DNA of 64,000 nucleotides from Eubacterium coprostanoligenes (lineage in GTDB: Bacteria > Bacillota > Clostridia > Oscillospirales > Acutalibacteraceae), in contig NZ_FUWW01000004.1 in the NCBI RefSeq assembly GCF_900167205.1, forward strand, positions 62,001-126,000, in the 5' to 3' direction. This document shows positions 18,702 through 27,158 of the stretch, piece by piece. Below the pieces are notes generated by a model that was given only the letters and a program-made list of their open reading frames with translations, was not told the origin of the DNA and ran no database searches. Numbering within the stretch: the first letter of the stretch is position 1; every line of letters starts with the position of its first letter. A program made the translations under genes and the position numbers.

Positions 18702-19760
18702 CTATTTTATTATTTCGATTTTTGCTCTTTGTTCTTCTCCGCAAGGCTTAATGTTTGTGTATCCCAAATTGTAAATATCCGTAAATTTACATTCTAAATC
18801 AAACAGTTGTTTTACTTCGCTCGACTCTATGTTGCCGTATTTTGTGATTATTGGCAGGGTGGCGGTCTTTTTCATTTGTGCAAGTATTTCTCTGCCTCTG
18901 TCGTTGAAAGCTAAAATGTGCAGATATTTTGGCTCTTTCGGCATATCTTTAGTGATTCCGAGATATGCACGCAAAATAATTCGTCTGATTCGAGAATGTG
19001 TGTATCTCTTCGTCTTGATGTTGTCGTACAATTCTTCAAGCGTCAATGAGTCTGCAACAGCTCGTACAATCCTGTTTTCAAGTCCTTCGCCGACATCTTC
19101 GATTTGCAAAAAATCCTCTGCCGTCATTGTGCGGAGTTTGTATAAAATAGCCTTTTCGCAGTTCTTCATTGATGAAATTTCGTCAGCGTTTAGGTGCTTC
19201 CTAATCTCGCTTGCAGAGTATTCGTCATCGTCTGTGTCGTGACCTTTGCCGATTCTTTTTATTGCCATTGCTTCAAGTTTTGTGTATGTCAAATATTCAA
19301 TTGCAAGGATGTTATTTGGAGTGTCAAGCAACGGAGAATTAACGGCATTTTTGCGTGCGGTAGGGTAGGAAACTCCTTTTTTAAGTTCCTCTTTAATAAT
19401 ACTATCTTTGTTCTGTATTTCTTTTGCAACTGCCTTTAATTCGTCAACATTGTCGCATTCCGCACCGAATGCAAGACAATCGCATATCCCTGTTGCCTCC
19501 AAAATTTCAACACCGGCTTTTGCGTATCCCTGTGCGGATTGAATTGTGCATAATGCAGGGATTTCTATCACAAGGTCGGCACCGTTTTCAATAGCTGTTC
19601 TTGCACGGGTGTATTTGTCGTATACAGCAAATTCTCCTCGCTGAACAAAGTTACCGCTGAGTGCACATATAACGGTTGAATTTTCACTTTTGCAGTTGTC
19701 AAACAGATATTTGTGCCCTTTGTGCAGGGGGTTAAGCTCGCAAATTATACCGAAATTCAT
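18702..19760 (-). CDS. tmcAL: tRNA(Met) cytidine acetate ligase TmcAL
   Basis: A 352-residue nucleotidyltransferase-fold protein (YlbM family). TmcAL activates acetate with ATP and acetylates the wobble cytidine of elongator tRNA-Met. The N terminus has the family signature: ICELNPLHKGHKYL (HxGH), ALSGNFVQRGE and the ADLVIEIPALC stretch. The protein is slightly shorter than the usual 390-410 residues; the C terminus appears reduced. It is divergent from ackA, a recurrent neighbour in Clostridia, and acetate is common to both enzymes. Confidence 0.88.
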   Translation of the reverse strand: MNFGIICELNPLHKGHKYLFDNCKSENSTVICALSGNFVQRGEFAVYDKYTRARTAIENGADLVIEIPALCTIQSAQGYAKAGVEILEATGICDCLAFGAECDNVDELKAVAKEIQNKDSIIKEELKKGVSYPTARKNAVNSPLLDTPNNILAIEYLTYTKLEAMAIKRIGKGHDTDDDEYSASEIRKHLNADEISSMKNCEKAILYKLRTMTAEDFLQIEDVGEGLENRIVRAVADSLTLEELYDNIKTKRYTHSRIRRIILRAYLGITKDMPKEPKYLHILAFNDRGREILAQMKKTATLPIITKYGNIESSEVKQLFDLECKFTDIYNLGYTNIKPCGEEQRAKIEIIK

Positions 19761-19788
19761 TTTTTTACCCTTTTTCTCTTGATTTCTC

Positions 19789-19817
19789 TTGACATTCTTA
19801 ATTTATAATATTATTAT
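19789..19817 (+). promoter_or_regulatory. Promoter of ackA
   Basis: Consensus TTGACA at 19789-19794 and TATTAT at 19812-19817 with a 17-base spacer, 59 bases before the ackA start. Confidence 0.65.
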
Positions 19818-19875
19818 TACTTATATACTATTCTATATTATTATAAAGAAAATTTCAAGTGCGGAGGAAACATAG

Positions 19876-21093
19876 ATGAAAATTCTTGTAATTAACTGTG
19901 GTAGTTCTTCTTTGAAGTATCAACTTATTGATATGAAAGACGAGTCTGTACTCTGTAAGGGTGCTGTTGAGCGTATCGGCTTAAAGATTGCAGGCGGAGA
20001 AGAAAATGTTATCATAAAGATTAATGACCAAAAATATACTTACGATAAGGAACTGCCAACTCATACAGATGCGTTTAATGAAGTTAAGTATATCTTGTGT
20101 GAAGGTGAACATAAGGTTGTTGACAGCTTTGACGAAATTGACGCTATCGGTCACAGAATCGTACAGGGTGGCGACAGATATACACAATCTGTTATCGTTA
20201 CACCAAAGGTTTGCGATGAGGTAGAAGAACTTGCTCCTCTTGCACCGCTTCACACTCACGCTAACATTGCAGGCTACAAGGCTTGCCTTAATGTTGTAGG
20301 TCCTGAAGTTCCACAGGTATTCGTATTCGACACAGCGTTCCATTCAACAATGCCTCCAAAGGCATATATGTATGCTTTGCCATATGAGTATTATGAAAAG
20401 TACAGTGTTCGCCGTTACGGCTTCCACGGTACATCTCACAAGTTTGTATCTCACAGAGCAGCAGACAGAATCGGCAAGAACATCAAGGATCTCAAAATCA
20501 TCACTTGTCACCTCGGCAACGGCTCATCAATCGCTGCTGTTGACCACGGCAAAGTTGTTGACACATCAATGGGCTTCACTCCACTTGACGGCTTTATGAT
20601 GGGTACTCGTTCGGGCGGTGTTGACCCTTCAGCAGTTACCTTTATTATGAAGAACGAAAATCTTTCTCCTGATGAGATGGATGCAATCCTCAACAAGCAG
20701 TCAGGTGTTCAGGCTATTTCAGGTATCTCATCTGATGACCGTGACATCTGCAAGGCACAGGAGAAGGGCGATGAAAGAGCTATCCTCGCTCACGAAATGC
20801 AGGCTTACGAAATTGCAAAGTTCATCGGTTCATATGTTGCCGCAATGAACGGTGTTGACGCAATCGTATTCACAGGCGGTATCGGTGAAAACGGCGTATG
20901 GCTTCGTTCAAAGGTTTGCTCATATCTCGGCTACCTCGGTGTACACATCAATGAGGCTGTTAACTCAAAGACTCAAAAGGGTGCAGAGGCAGAACTTACA
21001 GAGCCAACGGACAATGTCAGAGTATTCATTCTTGCAACTGACGAAGAGCTTATGATTGCAAGAGATACAGAAGAGCTTGTAAAATCATTGTAA
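19876..21093 (+). CDS. ackA: Acetate kinase
   Basis: A 405-residue kinase that converts acetyl phosphate and ADP to acetate and ATP, the main substrate-level ATP step of acetogenic fermentation. Seen: NCGSSSLKYQ at residues 7-16 (phosphate-binding), the FDTAFHSTMP and RRYGFHGTSHK signatures, HLGNGSS, TRSGGVDP and the C-terminal FTGGIGENG loop. The length is standard. Codons are strongly optimised. A GCGGAGGAAA ribosome site precedes the ATG. No phosphotransacetylase gene is adjacent. Confidence 0.97.
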   Translation: MKILVINCGSSSLKYQLIDMKDESVLCKGAVERIGLKIAGGEENVIIKINDQKYTYDKELPTHTDAFNEVKYILCEGEHKVVDSFDEIDAIGHRIVQGGDRYTQSVIVTPKVCDEVEELAPLAPLHTHANIAGYKACLNVVGPEVPQVFVFDTAFHSTMPPKAYMYALPYEYYEKYSVRRYGFHGTSHKFVSHRAADRIGKNIKDLKIITCHLGNGSSIAAVDHGKVVDTSMGFTPLDGFMMGTRSGGVDPSAVTFIMKNENLSPDEMDAILNKQSGVQAISGISSDDRDICKAQEKGDERAILAHEMQAYEIAKFIGSYVAAMNGVDAIVFTGGIGENGVWLRSKVCSYLGYLGVHINEAVNSKTQKGAEAELTEPTDNVRVFILATDEELMIARDTEELVKSL

Positions 21094-21135
21094 ATTATTA
21101 TTTATCGCATAAGTATTACGAAAGGAGAATAGCAA

Positions 21136-21351
21136 ATGCCAGAAATTAAGTACGAAATCACAGAACACCTTGGTGTAATTTCCGAAACCTCTCGTGGTTG
21201 GACAAGAGAAGTTAATATGATTTCTTGGAACGGCAGAGAACCAAAGGTTGATGTAAGAGATTGGTCACCTGACCACTCAAAGATGAGCAAAGGTCTTACC
21301 TTCACAAAGGAAGAACTTCTTGAACTCACAAAGATTGCTGAAAAAATGTAA
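21136..21351 (+). CDS. YdbC/PC4-like single-stranded DNA-binding protein
   Basis: A 71-residue protein like Lactococcus/Bacillus YdbC, a bacterial relative of the eukaryotic coactivator PC4 that binds single-stranded DNA or RNA as a dimer. The beta-rich core (EHLGVISETSRGWTREVNMISWNG) and the DVRDWSPDHSKMSKG stretch followed by a helix (EELLELTKIAEKM) are characteristic. It has a strong AAAGGAG ribosome site and optimised codons. It lies 42 bases after ackA with no terminator visible between them. Confidence 0.85.
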   Translation: MPEIKYEITEHLGVISETSRGWTREVNMISWNGREPKVDVRDWSPDHSKMSKGLTFTKEELLELTKIAEKM

Positions 21352-21358
21352 TGTCAAT

Positions 21359-21380
21359 AGGCGGAACTTTTGTTCCGCCT
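21359..21380 (+). terminator. Hairpin after ydbC-like gene
   Basis: AGGCGGAAC (21359-21367) pairs with GTTCCGCCT (21372-21380) around TTTT. The following tract is only moderately T-rich (TGATGTTGTTTT), so efficiency is uncertain. Confidence 0.6.
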
Positions 21381-21410
21381 TGATGTTGTTTTAGCACAGA
21401 TTAAATAAAT

Positions 21411-21434
21411 TATAATTTGGCAACTTTTGTTGCC
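21411..21434 (+). promoter_or_regulatory. alaS -10 box and adjacent palindrome
   Basis: TATAAT at 21411-21416 is followed after two bases by GGCAAC-TTTT-GTTGCC (21419-21434), a perfect six-base-pair palindrome at the expected transcription start, just before the alaS ribosome site. No good -35 is visible. There is no room for a T-box leader. Confidence 0.35.
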
Positions 21435-21453
21435 CGATTTGGAGAATATAACT

Positions 21454-24081
21454 ATGGAATGGACATCATTAAATGATATAAGAGAAAAGTATTTGTCATT
21501 TTTTGAAAGCAAGGGACACCTTCGTTTGCCGAGCTTTTCATTAGTGCCAAATAACGATAAGAGCCTTCTTCTTATTAATTCGGGTATGGCTCCTATGAAA
21601 AAGTATTTTACCGGTGAGGTTACCCCTCCGAGAAGCCGAGTTACAACTTGCCAAAAATGTATCAGAACTCCTGATATTGAGCAGGTAGGTAAAACTGCCC
21701 GTCACGGCACATTCTTTGAAATGCTTGGCAACTTCTCATTCGGCGATTACTTCAAAAAAGAAGCAACTGCTTGGGCTTGGGAATTCTGTACCAAAGTTCT
21801 CGAAATGCCTGTTGATAAGCTTTATGTCACAATTTATGAAAATGACGATGAAGCATTTGAGATTTGGACAAAGCAAAACGGCGTAGACCCGTCACACATT
21901 GTTCGTCTTGGCAAAGAGGATAACTTCTGGGAGCACGGTTCAGGCCCTTGCGGCCCTTGTTCCGAGATTTATTTTGACCGTGGCGAAAAGTACGGTTGTG
22001 GCTCTCCTGATTGCGGTCCGGGCTGTGAGTGCGACAGATTTACCGAATTTTGGAACAATGTATTCAGTCAGTTTAATAATGACGGCAACGGCAATTACAC
22101 CGAGCTTGCACAGAAGAATATCGACACAGGTATGGGTCTTGAAAGACTTGCTTGCATTATGCAAGGTGTTGACAATATCTTTGAAGTTGACACTGTTCAA
22201 AACACAATGAAGAAGATTTCGGAGATTTCAGGTGTTAAATATCACGATGATGCAAAGAATGATGTTTCGCTTCGTGTAATTACCGACCATGTTCGTTCAT
22301 CAACATTTATGATTGGCGATGGTGTAATCCCATCAAATAACGGCAGAGGCTATGTTCTTCGCCGTCTTATCCGTAGAGCTTGCCGTCACGGCAGACTCTT
22401 GGGTGTTAATGAGCCTTTCCTCTATAAGGTTTGCGAAACTGTACTTGAAGATAATAAGGTTGCTTATCCTGAACTTCAGGACAAGGCTGAACTCATCAAA
22501 AAGGTTATTTTGTCAGAGGAAGAATCTTTTGGCAAAACAATCGATGCAGGTCTTGCTCGTCTTGATGAATATATTGAAAACACCGAGGGTACTGTGTTCT
22601 CCGGTGAAGATGCGTTCAAACTTAACGATACTTTCGGCTTCCCGCTCGACCTCACAAAGGATGTCCTTGAGGAGCGTGGTATGACCGTTGATGAGGAAAA
22701 GTTCAACGAACTTCTTGCAAATCAAAAGGCTACTGCCCGTGCTGCTCGTAAGGATGCAGGCGCAGACGCTTGGAAGAATACAAGCGTTAAGATTGACGCT
22801 GAAAAGACTGTTTTCACAGGCTATACCGATTTTACTGCCGAGGCAAAGGTTCTTGCTCTTGTCAATGCAGACGGTGAACTTGTTGATATGCTCGGTGCAG
22901 GCGAAAAAGGTTCTGTTGTTCTTGACAAAACTCCGTTTTATGCAACATCCGGCGGTCAGGTTGCCGATACAGGTGTTATTACTGCCGATGGTGTTGAGTT
23001 TGATGTTGAAGACACTTCAAAGAATGCAGACGGCATCTATATTCATAGCGGTACGGTTAAAGAGGGTGTTGTTTCAGTCGGCAACACTGTAAATGCTCAA
23101 ATTGACGCAGACAGAAGAAAGTCTATTATGCGTAATCATACAGCGGCTCACTTGCTTCAAGCCGCACTCCGTGAAGTTCTCGGCACTCATGTTGAACAGG
23201 CAGGTCAGCTTGTAAACGACAAAGAGGTTCGTTTCGATTTCACTCACTTCAATCCTCTCACAACTGAAGAACTCAGTAGGGTTGAAGCAATTGTAAACAA
23301 AGAAATTCTTGCTTGTGCTCCTGTTTCTATGCAGGAAATGCCTATTGAAGAAGCAAAGAAAATGGGCGCTATGATGCTCTTTGGCGAAAAGTACGGCAAT
23401 ATCGTGCGTGTTGTAAAAGCCGGTGATGCTTCAACAGAATTCTGTGGTGGTACTCATGTTGCTTCAACAGGCGAACTCGGTCTTTTCAAGATTGTGTCCG
23501 AAGCATCTGTTGCCGCAGGTGTTCGCAGAATTGTTGCTCTCACAGGTACAGGCGTTCTCAATTATCTCAACGAGTGTGAGGACACCGTTAAGTTTGCTTC
23601 TGCAACATTCAAGTCTGCCGACAATGAAGTTAAGGATAGAATTACCGCTATCGTTGCCGAAAATAAGGCAAAGGATAAGGAAATACAAAATCTTAACGCA
23701 GAAATGACAAAACTCAAGAGCGCTGATATGTTCTCATCAGCTGTTGATGTTGACGGTCTTGAACTTTACACTGCAAAGGTAGAGGGCACAACTCCTGACG
23801 CACTTCGTTCTATGGGCGATGATGTCAAGACAAAGGGCGACAATGTTGTTGCCGTTCTTGCAGGTGTAAACGGCGATAAGGCAAACTTTGTTGCTGTTTG
23901 CGGCAAGGTTGCTATTGCCAAGGGTGTAAAGGCAGGCGACCTAGTTAAGGAAGTCGCAAAGATTGCAAACGGTGGCGGTGGCGGCCGTCCTGATTCTGCA
24001 ATGGCAGGTGCAAAGGATATTACAAAGATTGACGAAGCACTTTCAAAGGCAGAAGAAATTGTAAAGTCATTAATAAAGTAA
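21454..24081 (+). CDS. alaS: Alanyl-tRNA synthetase
   Basis: A class II synthetase of 875 residues from the chosen ATG at 21454; an in-frame TTG at 21427 lies upstream but the GGAG at 21441-21444 is spaced nine bases from this ATG. Domains: aminoacylation core (FFESKGHLRLPSFSL; RHGTFFEMLGNFSFGDYF; GLGLERL-like GMGLERLACIMQG), tRNA-recognition helices, the editing domain with zinc ligands HTAAHLL and CGGTHV, and the C-Ala domain with a GGGGGRPDSAMAG glycine stretch. It charges tRNA-Ala and clears Ser/Gly mischarging. It contains a clostridial cysteine-rich insertion GCGSPDCGPGCECDR near residue 182. Confidence 0.97.
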   Translation: MEWTSLNDIREKYLSFFESKGHLRLPSFSLVPNNDKSLLLINSGMAPMKKYFTGEVTPPRSRVTTCQKCIRTPDIEQVGKTARHGTFFEMLGNFSFGDYFKKEATAWAWEFCTKVLEMPVDKLYVTIYENDDEAFEIWTKQNGVDPSHIVRLGKEDNFWEHGSGPCGPCSEIYFDRGEKYGCGSPDCGPGCECDRFTEFWNNVFSQFNNDGNGNYTELAQKNIDTGMGLERLACIMQGVDNIFEVDTVQNTMKKISEISGVKYHDDAKNDVSLRVITDHVRSSTFMIGDGVIPSNNGRGYVLRRLIRRACRHGRLLGVNEPFLYKVCETVLEDNKVAYPELQDKAELIKKVILSEEESFGKTIDAGLARLDEYIENTEGTVFSGEDAFKLNDTFGFPLDLTKDVLEERGMTVDEEKFNELLANQKATARAARKDAGADAWKNTSVKIDAEKTVFTGYTDFTAEAKVLALVNADGELVDMLGAGEKGSVVLDKTPFYATSGGQVADTGVITADGVEFDVEDTSKNADGIYIHSGTVKEGVVSVGNTVNAQIDADRRKSIMRNHTAAHLLQAALREVLGTHVEQAGQLVNDKEVRFDFTHFNPLTTEELSRVEAIVNKEILACAPVSMQEMPIEEAKKMGAMMLFGEKYGNIVRVVKAGDASTEFCGGTHVASTGELGLFKIVSEASVAAGVRRIVALTGTGVLNYLNECEDTVKFASATFKSADNEVKDRITAIVAENKAKDKEIQNLNAEMTKLKSADMFSSAVDVDGLELYTAKVEGTTPDALRSMGDDVKTKGDNVVAVLAGVNGDKANFVAVCGKVAIAKGVKAGDLVKEVAKIANGGGGGRPDSAMAGAKDITKIDEALSKAEEIVKSLIK

Positions 24082-24162
24082 ACAACATCACCCTCAATTG
24101 CAGTTTTTGTGATTGAGGGGATAAAAAATTTCGAATTGTAAAAGAATTTTCGGAGGCAAAAT

Positions 24163-24495
24163 ATGTGTGTTTTTTGCGAGATAATCAACGGCAATATACC
24201 GTCAACAAAGGTGTATGAGGATGATATGATGGTTGCTTTCAAGGATCTCAATCCTGTTGCACCTGTTCATTTTCTCTGTGTTCCAAAGGAGCATATCGAA
24301 AGTGCAAATGCACTCAATGAGGAAAATGCAAAATATGTCAGCCATATATTTGCAAAAATTCCCGAGATTGCAAAGTCGCAGGGAATTGAGTCATACAGAA
24401 TTATTAATAACTGCGGTTCTGATGCCGGTCAAACTGTTATGCACTTGCATTTTCATGTAATCGGCGGAACAGAGTTAGGGGAGAAGTTAATATGA
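24163..24495 (+). CDS. HIT-family (HinT-like) nucleotide phosphoramidase
   Basis: A 110-residue histidine-triad protein: CVFCEIINGNIPSTKVYEDD at the N terminus and the HLHFHVIGG triad near the C terminus. Hint proteins hydrolyse adenosine phosphoramidates and acyl-adenylates. Its location after alaS is suggestive because Hint enzymes can cleave aminoacyl-adenylates, but the link is inference. Its stop overlaps the start of the phosphoribosyltransferase gene by four bases. The 81-base gap after alaS has a hairpin CCCTCAAT/ATTGAGGG (24091-24119) without a good T tract. Confidence 0.9.
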   Translation: MCVFCEIINGNIPSTKVYEDDMMVAFKDLNPVAPVHFLCVPKEHIESANALNEENAKYVSHIFAKIPEIAKSQGIESYRIINNCGSDAGQTVMHLHFHVIGGTELGEKLI

Positions 24496-25031
24496 AAGAC
24501 ACTTATACATTAAAAATCGGCGGAATTGAAAGAGAACTTCAAAAGTTCCCTGTGTCGGATAAAATGGACATCGCCGCATTCATCCTTTTCGGTGATGTTG
24601 AGCTTACAGAAGTTTGTGCAAGAGAACTTCTCAAGAAAGTTCCGGACTTTGATTACATAGTAACTCCAGAGGCAAAATCAATTCCTCTTGCATACGAAAT
24701 GAGCCGTATGAGCGGCAAAAAATACATTGTTGTTCGTAAGGGCGTAAAGGTTTATATGGACCGCCCTGAAAAGGTTGTTGATGTTTCTCTCACCACTCAA
24801 AAAGAACAGGCTCTTTATCTCGGTCACGAGGATGGTGATTTGCTCGACGGCAAGCGTGTTCTCATTGTTGATGATGTTGTTTCAACAGGCGGAAGCTTAA
24901 AGGCTGTTAAGGAACTTCTTGCAAAGTTCAATGCAAATGTTGTTGCTTCCTGCTTCCCACTTGCAGAGGGCGATGCGGCAGACAGAGATGACATCATTTA
25001 TCTTGAAAAATTGCCTCTTTTCTTTAAATAA
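24492..25031 (+). CDS. Apt-like phosphoribosyltransferase
   Basis: A 179-residue type I phosphoribosyltransferase. The PRPP loop VLIVDDVVSTGGSLKAV lies at about residues 122-138, with PEAKSIPLAYEMSR as the pyrophosphate-binding part and VRKGVKVYM as the flexible loop region. The layout is that of adenine phosphoribosyltransferase or xanthine-type enzymes, which salvage purine bases to nucleotides. The divergent hood (residues 1-50) does not allow a base specificity call. Overlaps the HIT gene by four bases, indicating one transcript. Confidence 0.82.
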   Translation: MKDTYTLKIGGIERELQKFPVSDKMDIAAFILFGDVELTEVCARELLKKVPDFDYIVTPEAKSIPLAYEMSRMSGKKYIVVRKGVKVYMDRPEKVVDVSLTTQKEQALYLGHEDGDLLDGKRVLIVDDVVSTGGSLKAVKELLAKFNANVVASCFPLAEGDAADRDDIIYLEKLPLFFK

Positions 25032-25040
25032 AATATCCAA

Positions 25041-25080
25041 GGCTGTGATTGCAAATTTGCTTTCACAGTCTTTTAATTTT
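25041..25080 (+). terminator. Intrinsic terminator after the phosphoribosyltransferase
   Basis: GGCTGTGA (25041-25048) pairs with TCACAGTC (25063-25070); GCAAATTTGC inside forms further pairing. TTTTAATTTT follows. Confidence 0.75.
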
Positions 25081-25172
25081 AACAAAAAACATCTGCCTTT
25101 TAAAATTGTTGTCATATGTCAAGATTGTATATAATGTAGAAAAAAGCAGCTTTTATAAAGGAATTGAAGTCT

Positions 25173-26960
25173 ATGAAAAGAAGATTAACTGCAATGTTTT
25201 TGTCTATCTGTATTGTGTTTTCGCTTATTCCTGTTTCGGCTCAAGCGGACTTAAAACCTAATATTCAGATAGGCGATTATGTCAAAATGGGCACATATAA
25301 CGGCAACTCGATTTTGTGGCGTTGTGTTGATTTTGACGATAACGGTTTACTGATGCTTGCAGACAAAATTGTTGACACTCTTGCATACGATGCAAAAAGA
25401 AACGACAACAGCAATTCAAAATCACACAGCAGAAGCTATAAGCGTGATGATTACGGTTCTAACTATTGGAGGGACAGTAATATGCGTTCCTGGCTTAATT
25501 CAACAGCAACGGCTCGCAAAGCAATCCTTATGTCGGCTCTGCTCCAAGTAAGCAAGAGGATGACTACACAATTTCGGAACCTGCCGAGGATGCAAATCCG
25601 GATTGGAATGTAAGCACCGAGCAAAGCATTCAGCTCACCCTCGGCCCGTGGTATTCAAATGACGGAAAATACTCTAACCCTACCATCCCTGTTTATACTA
25701 TTCAAAAGACACGAAGCGACCTTGAAAATATGGTTGTTGTCGTTTGCGGCGAGGGATACACAAAAAGTCAGCAGGGCAAATTCATCAATGATGTCAAACG
25801 ACTTTGACAGTACGCTATGAAATATGAACCGTATCGCAGTTATGCCGATAGGTTCAATGTTTACGCTCTTTGAACAGCTTCCGAATCAACTTTTGACAAT
25901 GGCGGAAGCACCTTCTTTGATGTTATAATTGACAAATATAATTCGCCTGTTATTTCTAATAACCTCCACGGAAGTCAGTGGAAAAATCATATTTTTGAGA
26001 GGTGTATCGGTCCTGAATTTATCGAGAAAATTCACGATGCTCATATCAAAAAAACAACCGATCCAAATACAATTCTGTCCGGTTCGGAATATGAGCCTTA
26101 TTATGTTCACGATTACATTGCGCAGTTTGCTATGGCTGTAAACACAAAATCAGATTTCGGCGGTGCATATAACAACCGTGAAAGTGGATTACATTATTTT
26201 ATTTCGCCATCAGACAGTTACCGTGCGTCAAAAACTTTTGCTCACGAGTTCAGACATGGTTTGCTCGGTCTCGGTGATGAATACAGCAACGGATTTTTGC
26301 TTGAGGATAAGGAGCTTAAATCGCTCAATCTTTCTAATGAGCGTAAAGAAATACTCATATCAAATGCTTGATTTGTTCAGCTCTGATGAAAATTACGCAT
26401 CGTTCCGTATAATTATTGTTGATTTGCTCAATTATGGCGCTGCATCACAAGTTTATGCTGGCTATCAAACCGATAATCTTGTGAATTCTGAATTGACTGA
26501 TGTTCAAAAAAGTTGGGCAAGTGTTGATAATGAGGAATTCAAAAACATTAAGAATTACGATTACAAAACAATAGCTAATCCGACTGCTCGTTGGAGAACA
26601 TCGGCGCTTGTACTTGATAATTCTGTAATGCTCCGAGCAAAGTTTTCAGCAGATAATATCGAAAACAAAACTGTAGAAATCATATGTAATGGCAGAACAT
26701 TCACATATACCAAGAATGATTTTGTTGATAACGGAAATGGCACATATTATGTTTGCTGTGACGAATTATATGCAGATGAGATGAGCGATGATATTTTCCT
26801 AACTGTTTATGAAAACGGAGTTCCTTGCAGTAATACAATGCGCTTCAGCATCGAGTCATATGCTCGAATTATACGAGATAATTACCAAGGCAGTGACCTT
26901 GATAAATTAACCACCGCAATGATGCTTTACGGCAAAAGCGCAAGAGCGTATAGAGGCTAA
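25173..26960 (+). pseudogene. Decayed secreted M64-type metallopeptidase with DUF6273 and C-terminal module
   Basis: Three pieces of one former secreted protein lie in different frames. 25173 to about 25515 encodes a signal peptide (KRRLTAMFLSICIVFSLIPV, ending near AQA) and a DUF6273-like domain (WRCVDFDDNGLLMLADKI; YWRDSNMRSWLN). From about 25523 to 26371 another frame encodes an M64 (IgA-peptidase-like) domain, GEGYTKSQQGKF to the zinc motif HEFRHGLLGLGDEY, interrupted by TGA at 25805 and 25871. From about 26337 the first frame resumes with a C-terminal module (YQTDNLVNSELTDVQKSWAS ... NTMRFSIESYA) also present in the next gene. Frame changes at both joints suggest deletions. The zinc site itself is intact. 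Start chosen by AAAGGA ten bases upstream. Confidence 0.75.
26340..26957 (+). repeat. Direct repeat copy 1 (C-terminal module)
   Basis: About 618 bases closely related to 31113-31730 at the DNA and protein level; for instance both encode ENGVPCSNTMRFSIESYAR with few base differences. It encodes the C-terminal module of two adjacent secreted-protein genes. Confidence 0.8.
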
Positions 26961-26991
26961 TATAGCACCGTTAACTAATTAAATATTTTTT

Positions 26992-27027
26992 AAAGTACAT
27001 TCTGATTTTTTTGGAATGTACTTTTTT
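26992..27027 (+). terminator. Intrinsic terminator after the decayed peptidase gene
   Basis: AAAGTACATTC (26992-27002) pairs with GAATGTACTTT (27014-27024), followed by TTT. Confidence 0.85.
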
Positions 27028-27053
27028 AATATTATAAAAATTGTATAATTTCA

Positions 27054-27128
27054 CAATATGTTACCTTTGATAAATTTCAAGGTATCACCCAGGTAACATA
27101 TTGCATTTTTTATATTCTGTGTTAAAAT
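27054..27128 (+). promoter_or_regulatory. Inverted repeat overlapping the promoter of the large secreted-protein gene
   Basis: CAATATGTTACC (27054-27065) and its exact complement GGTAACATATTG (27092-27103) flank 26 bases. The right arm overlaps a -35 box TTGCAT (27101-27106), followed after 16 bases by TAAAAT (27123-27128). It could be an operator; because a T run (27106-27111) follows the right arm, it could also terminate leftover transcription. The rest of 26961-27158 shows nothing else. Confidence 0.5.
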
Positions 27129-27158
27129 GTTTACAGCATTTTATTTGGAGGTAAAATA

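Noticed and set aside
21381-21453. T-box riboswitch before alaS
   Set aside because: The space is about 70 bases and no T-box sequence or specifier stem is seen.
25805-25873. Selenocysteine or tryptophan reading of TGA in the M64 frame as the primary explanation
   Set aside because: TGA is the normal stop of several genes here (holA, rnmV, tepA, rqcP), and the frame shifts at both ends point to a pseudogene; kept only as something to exclude.
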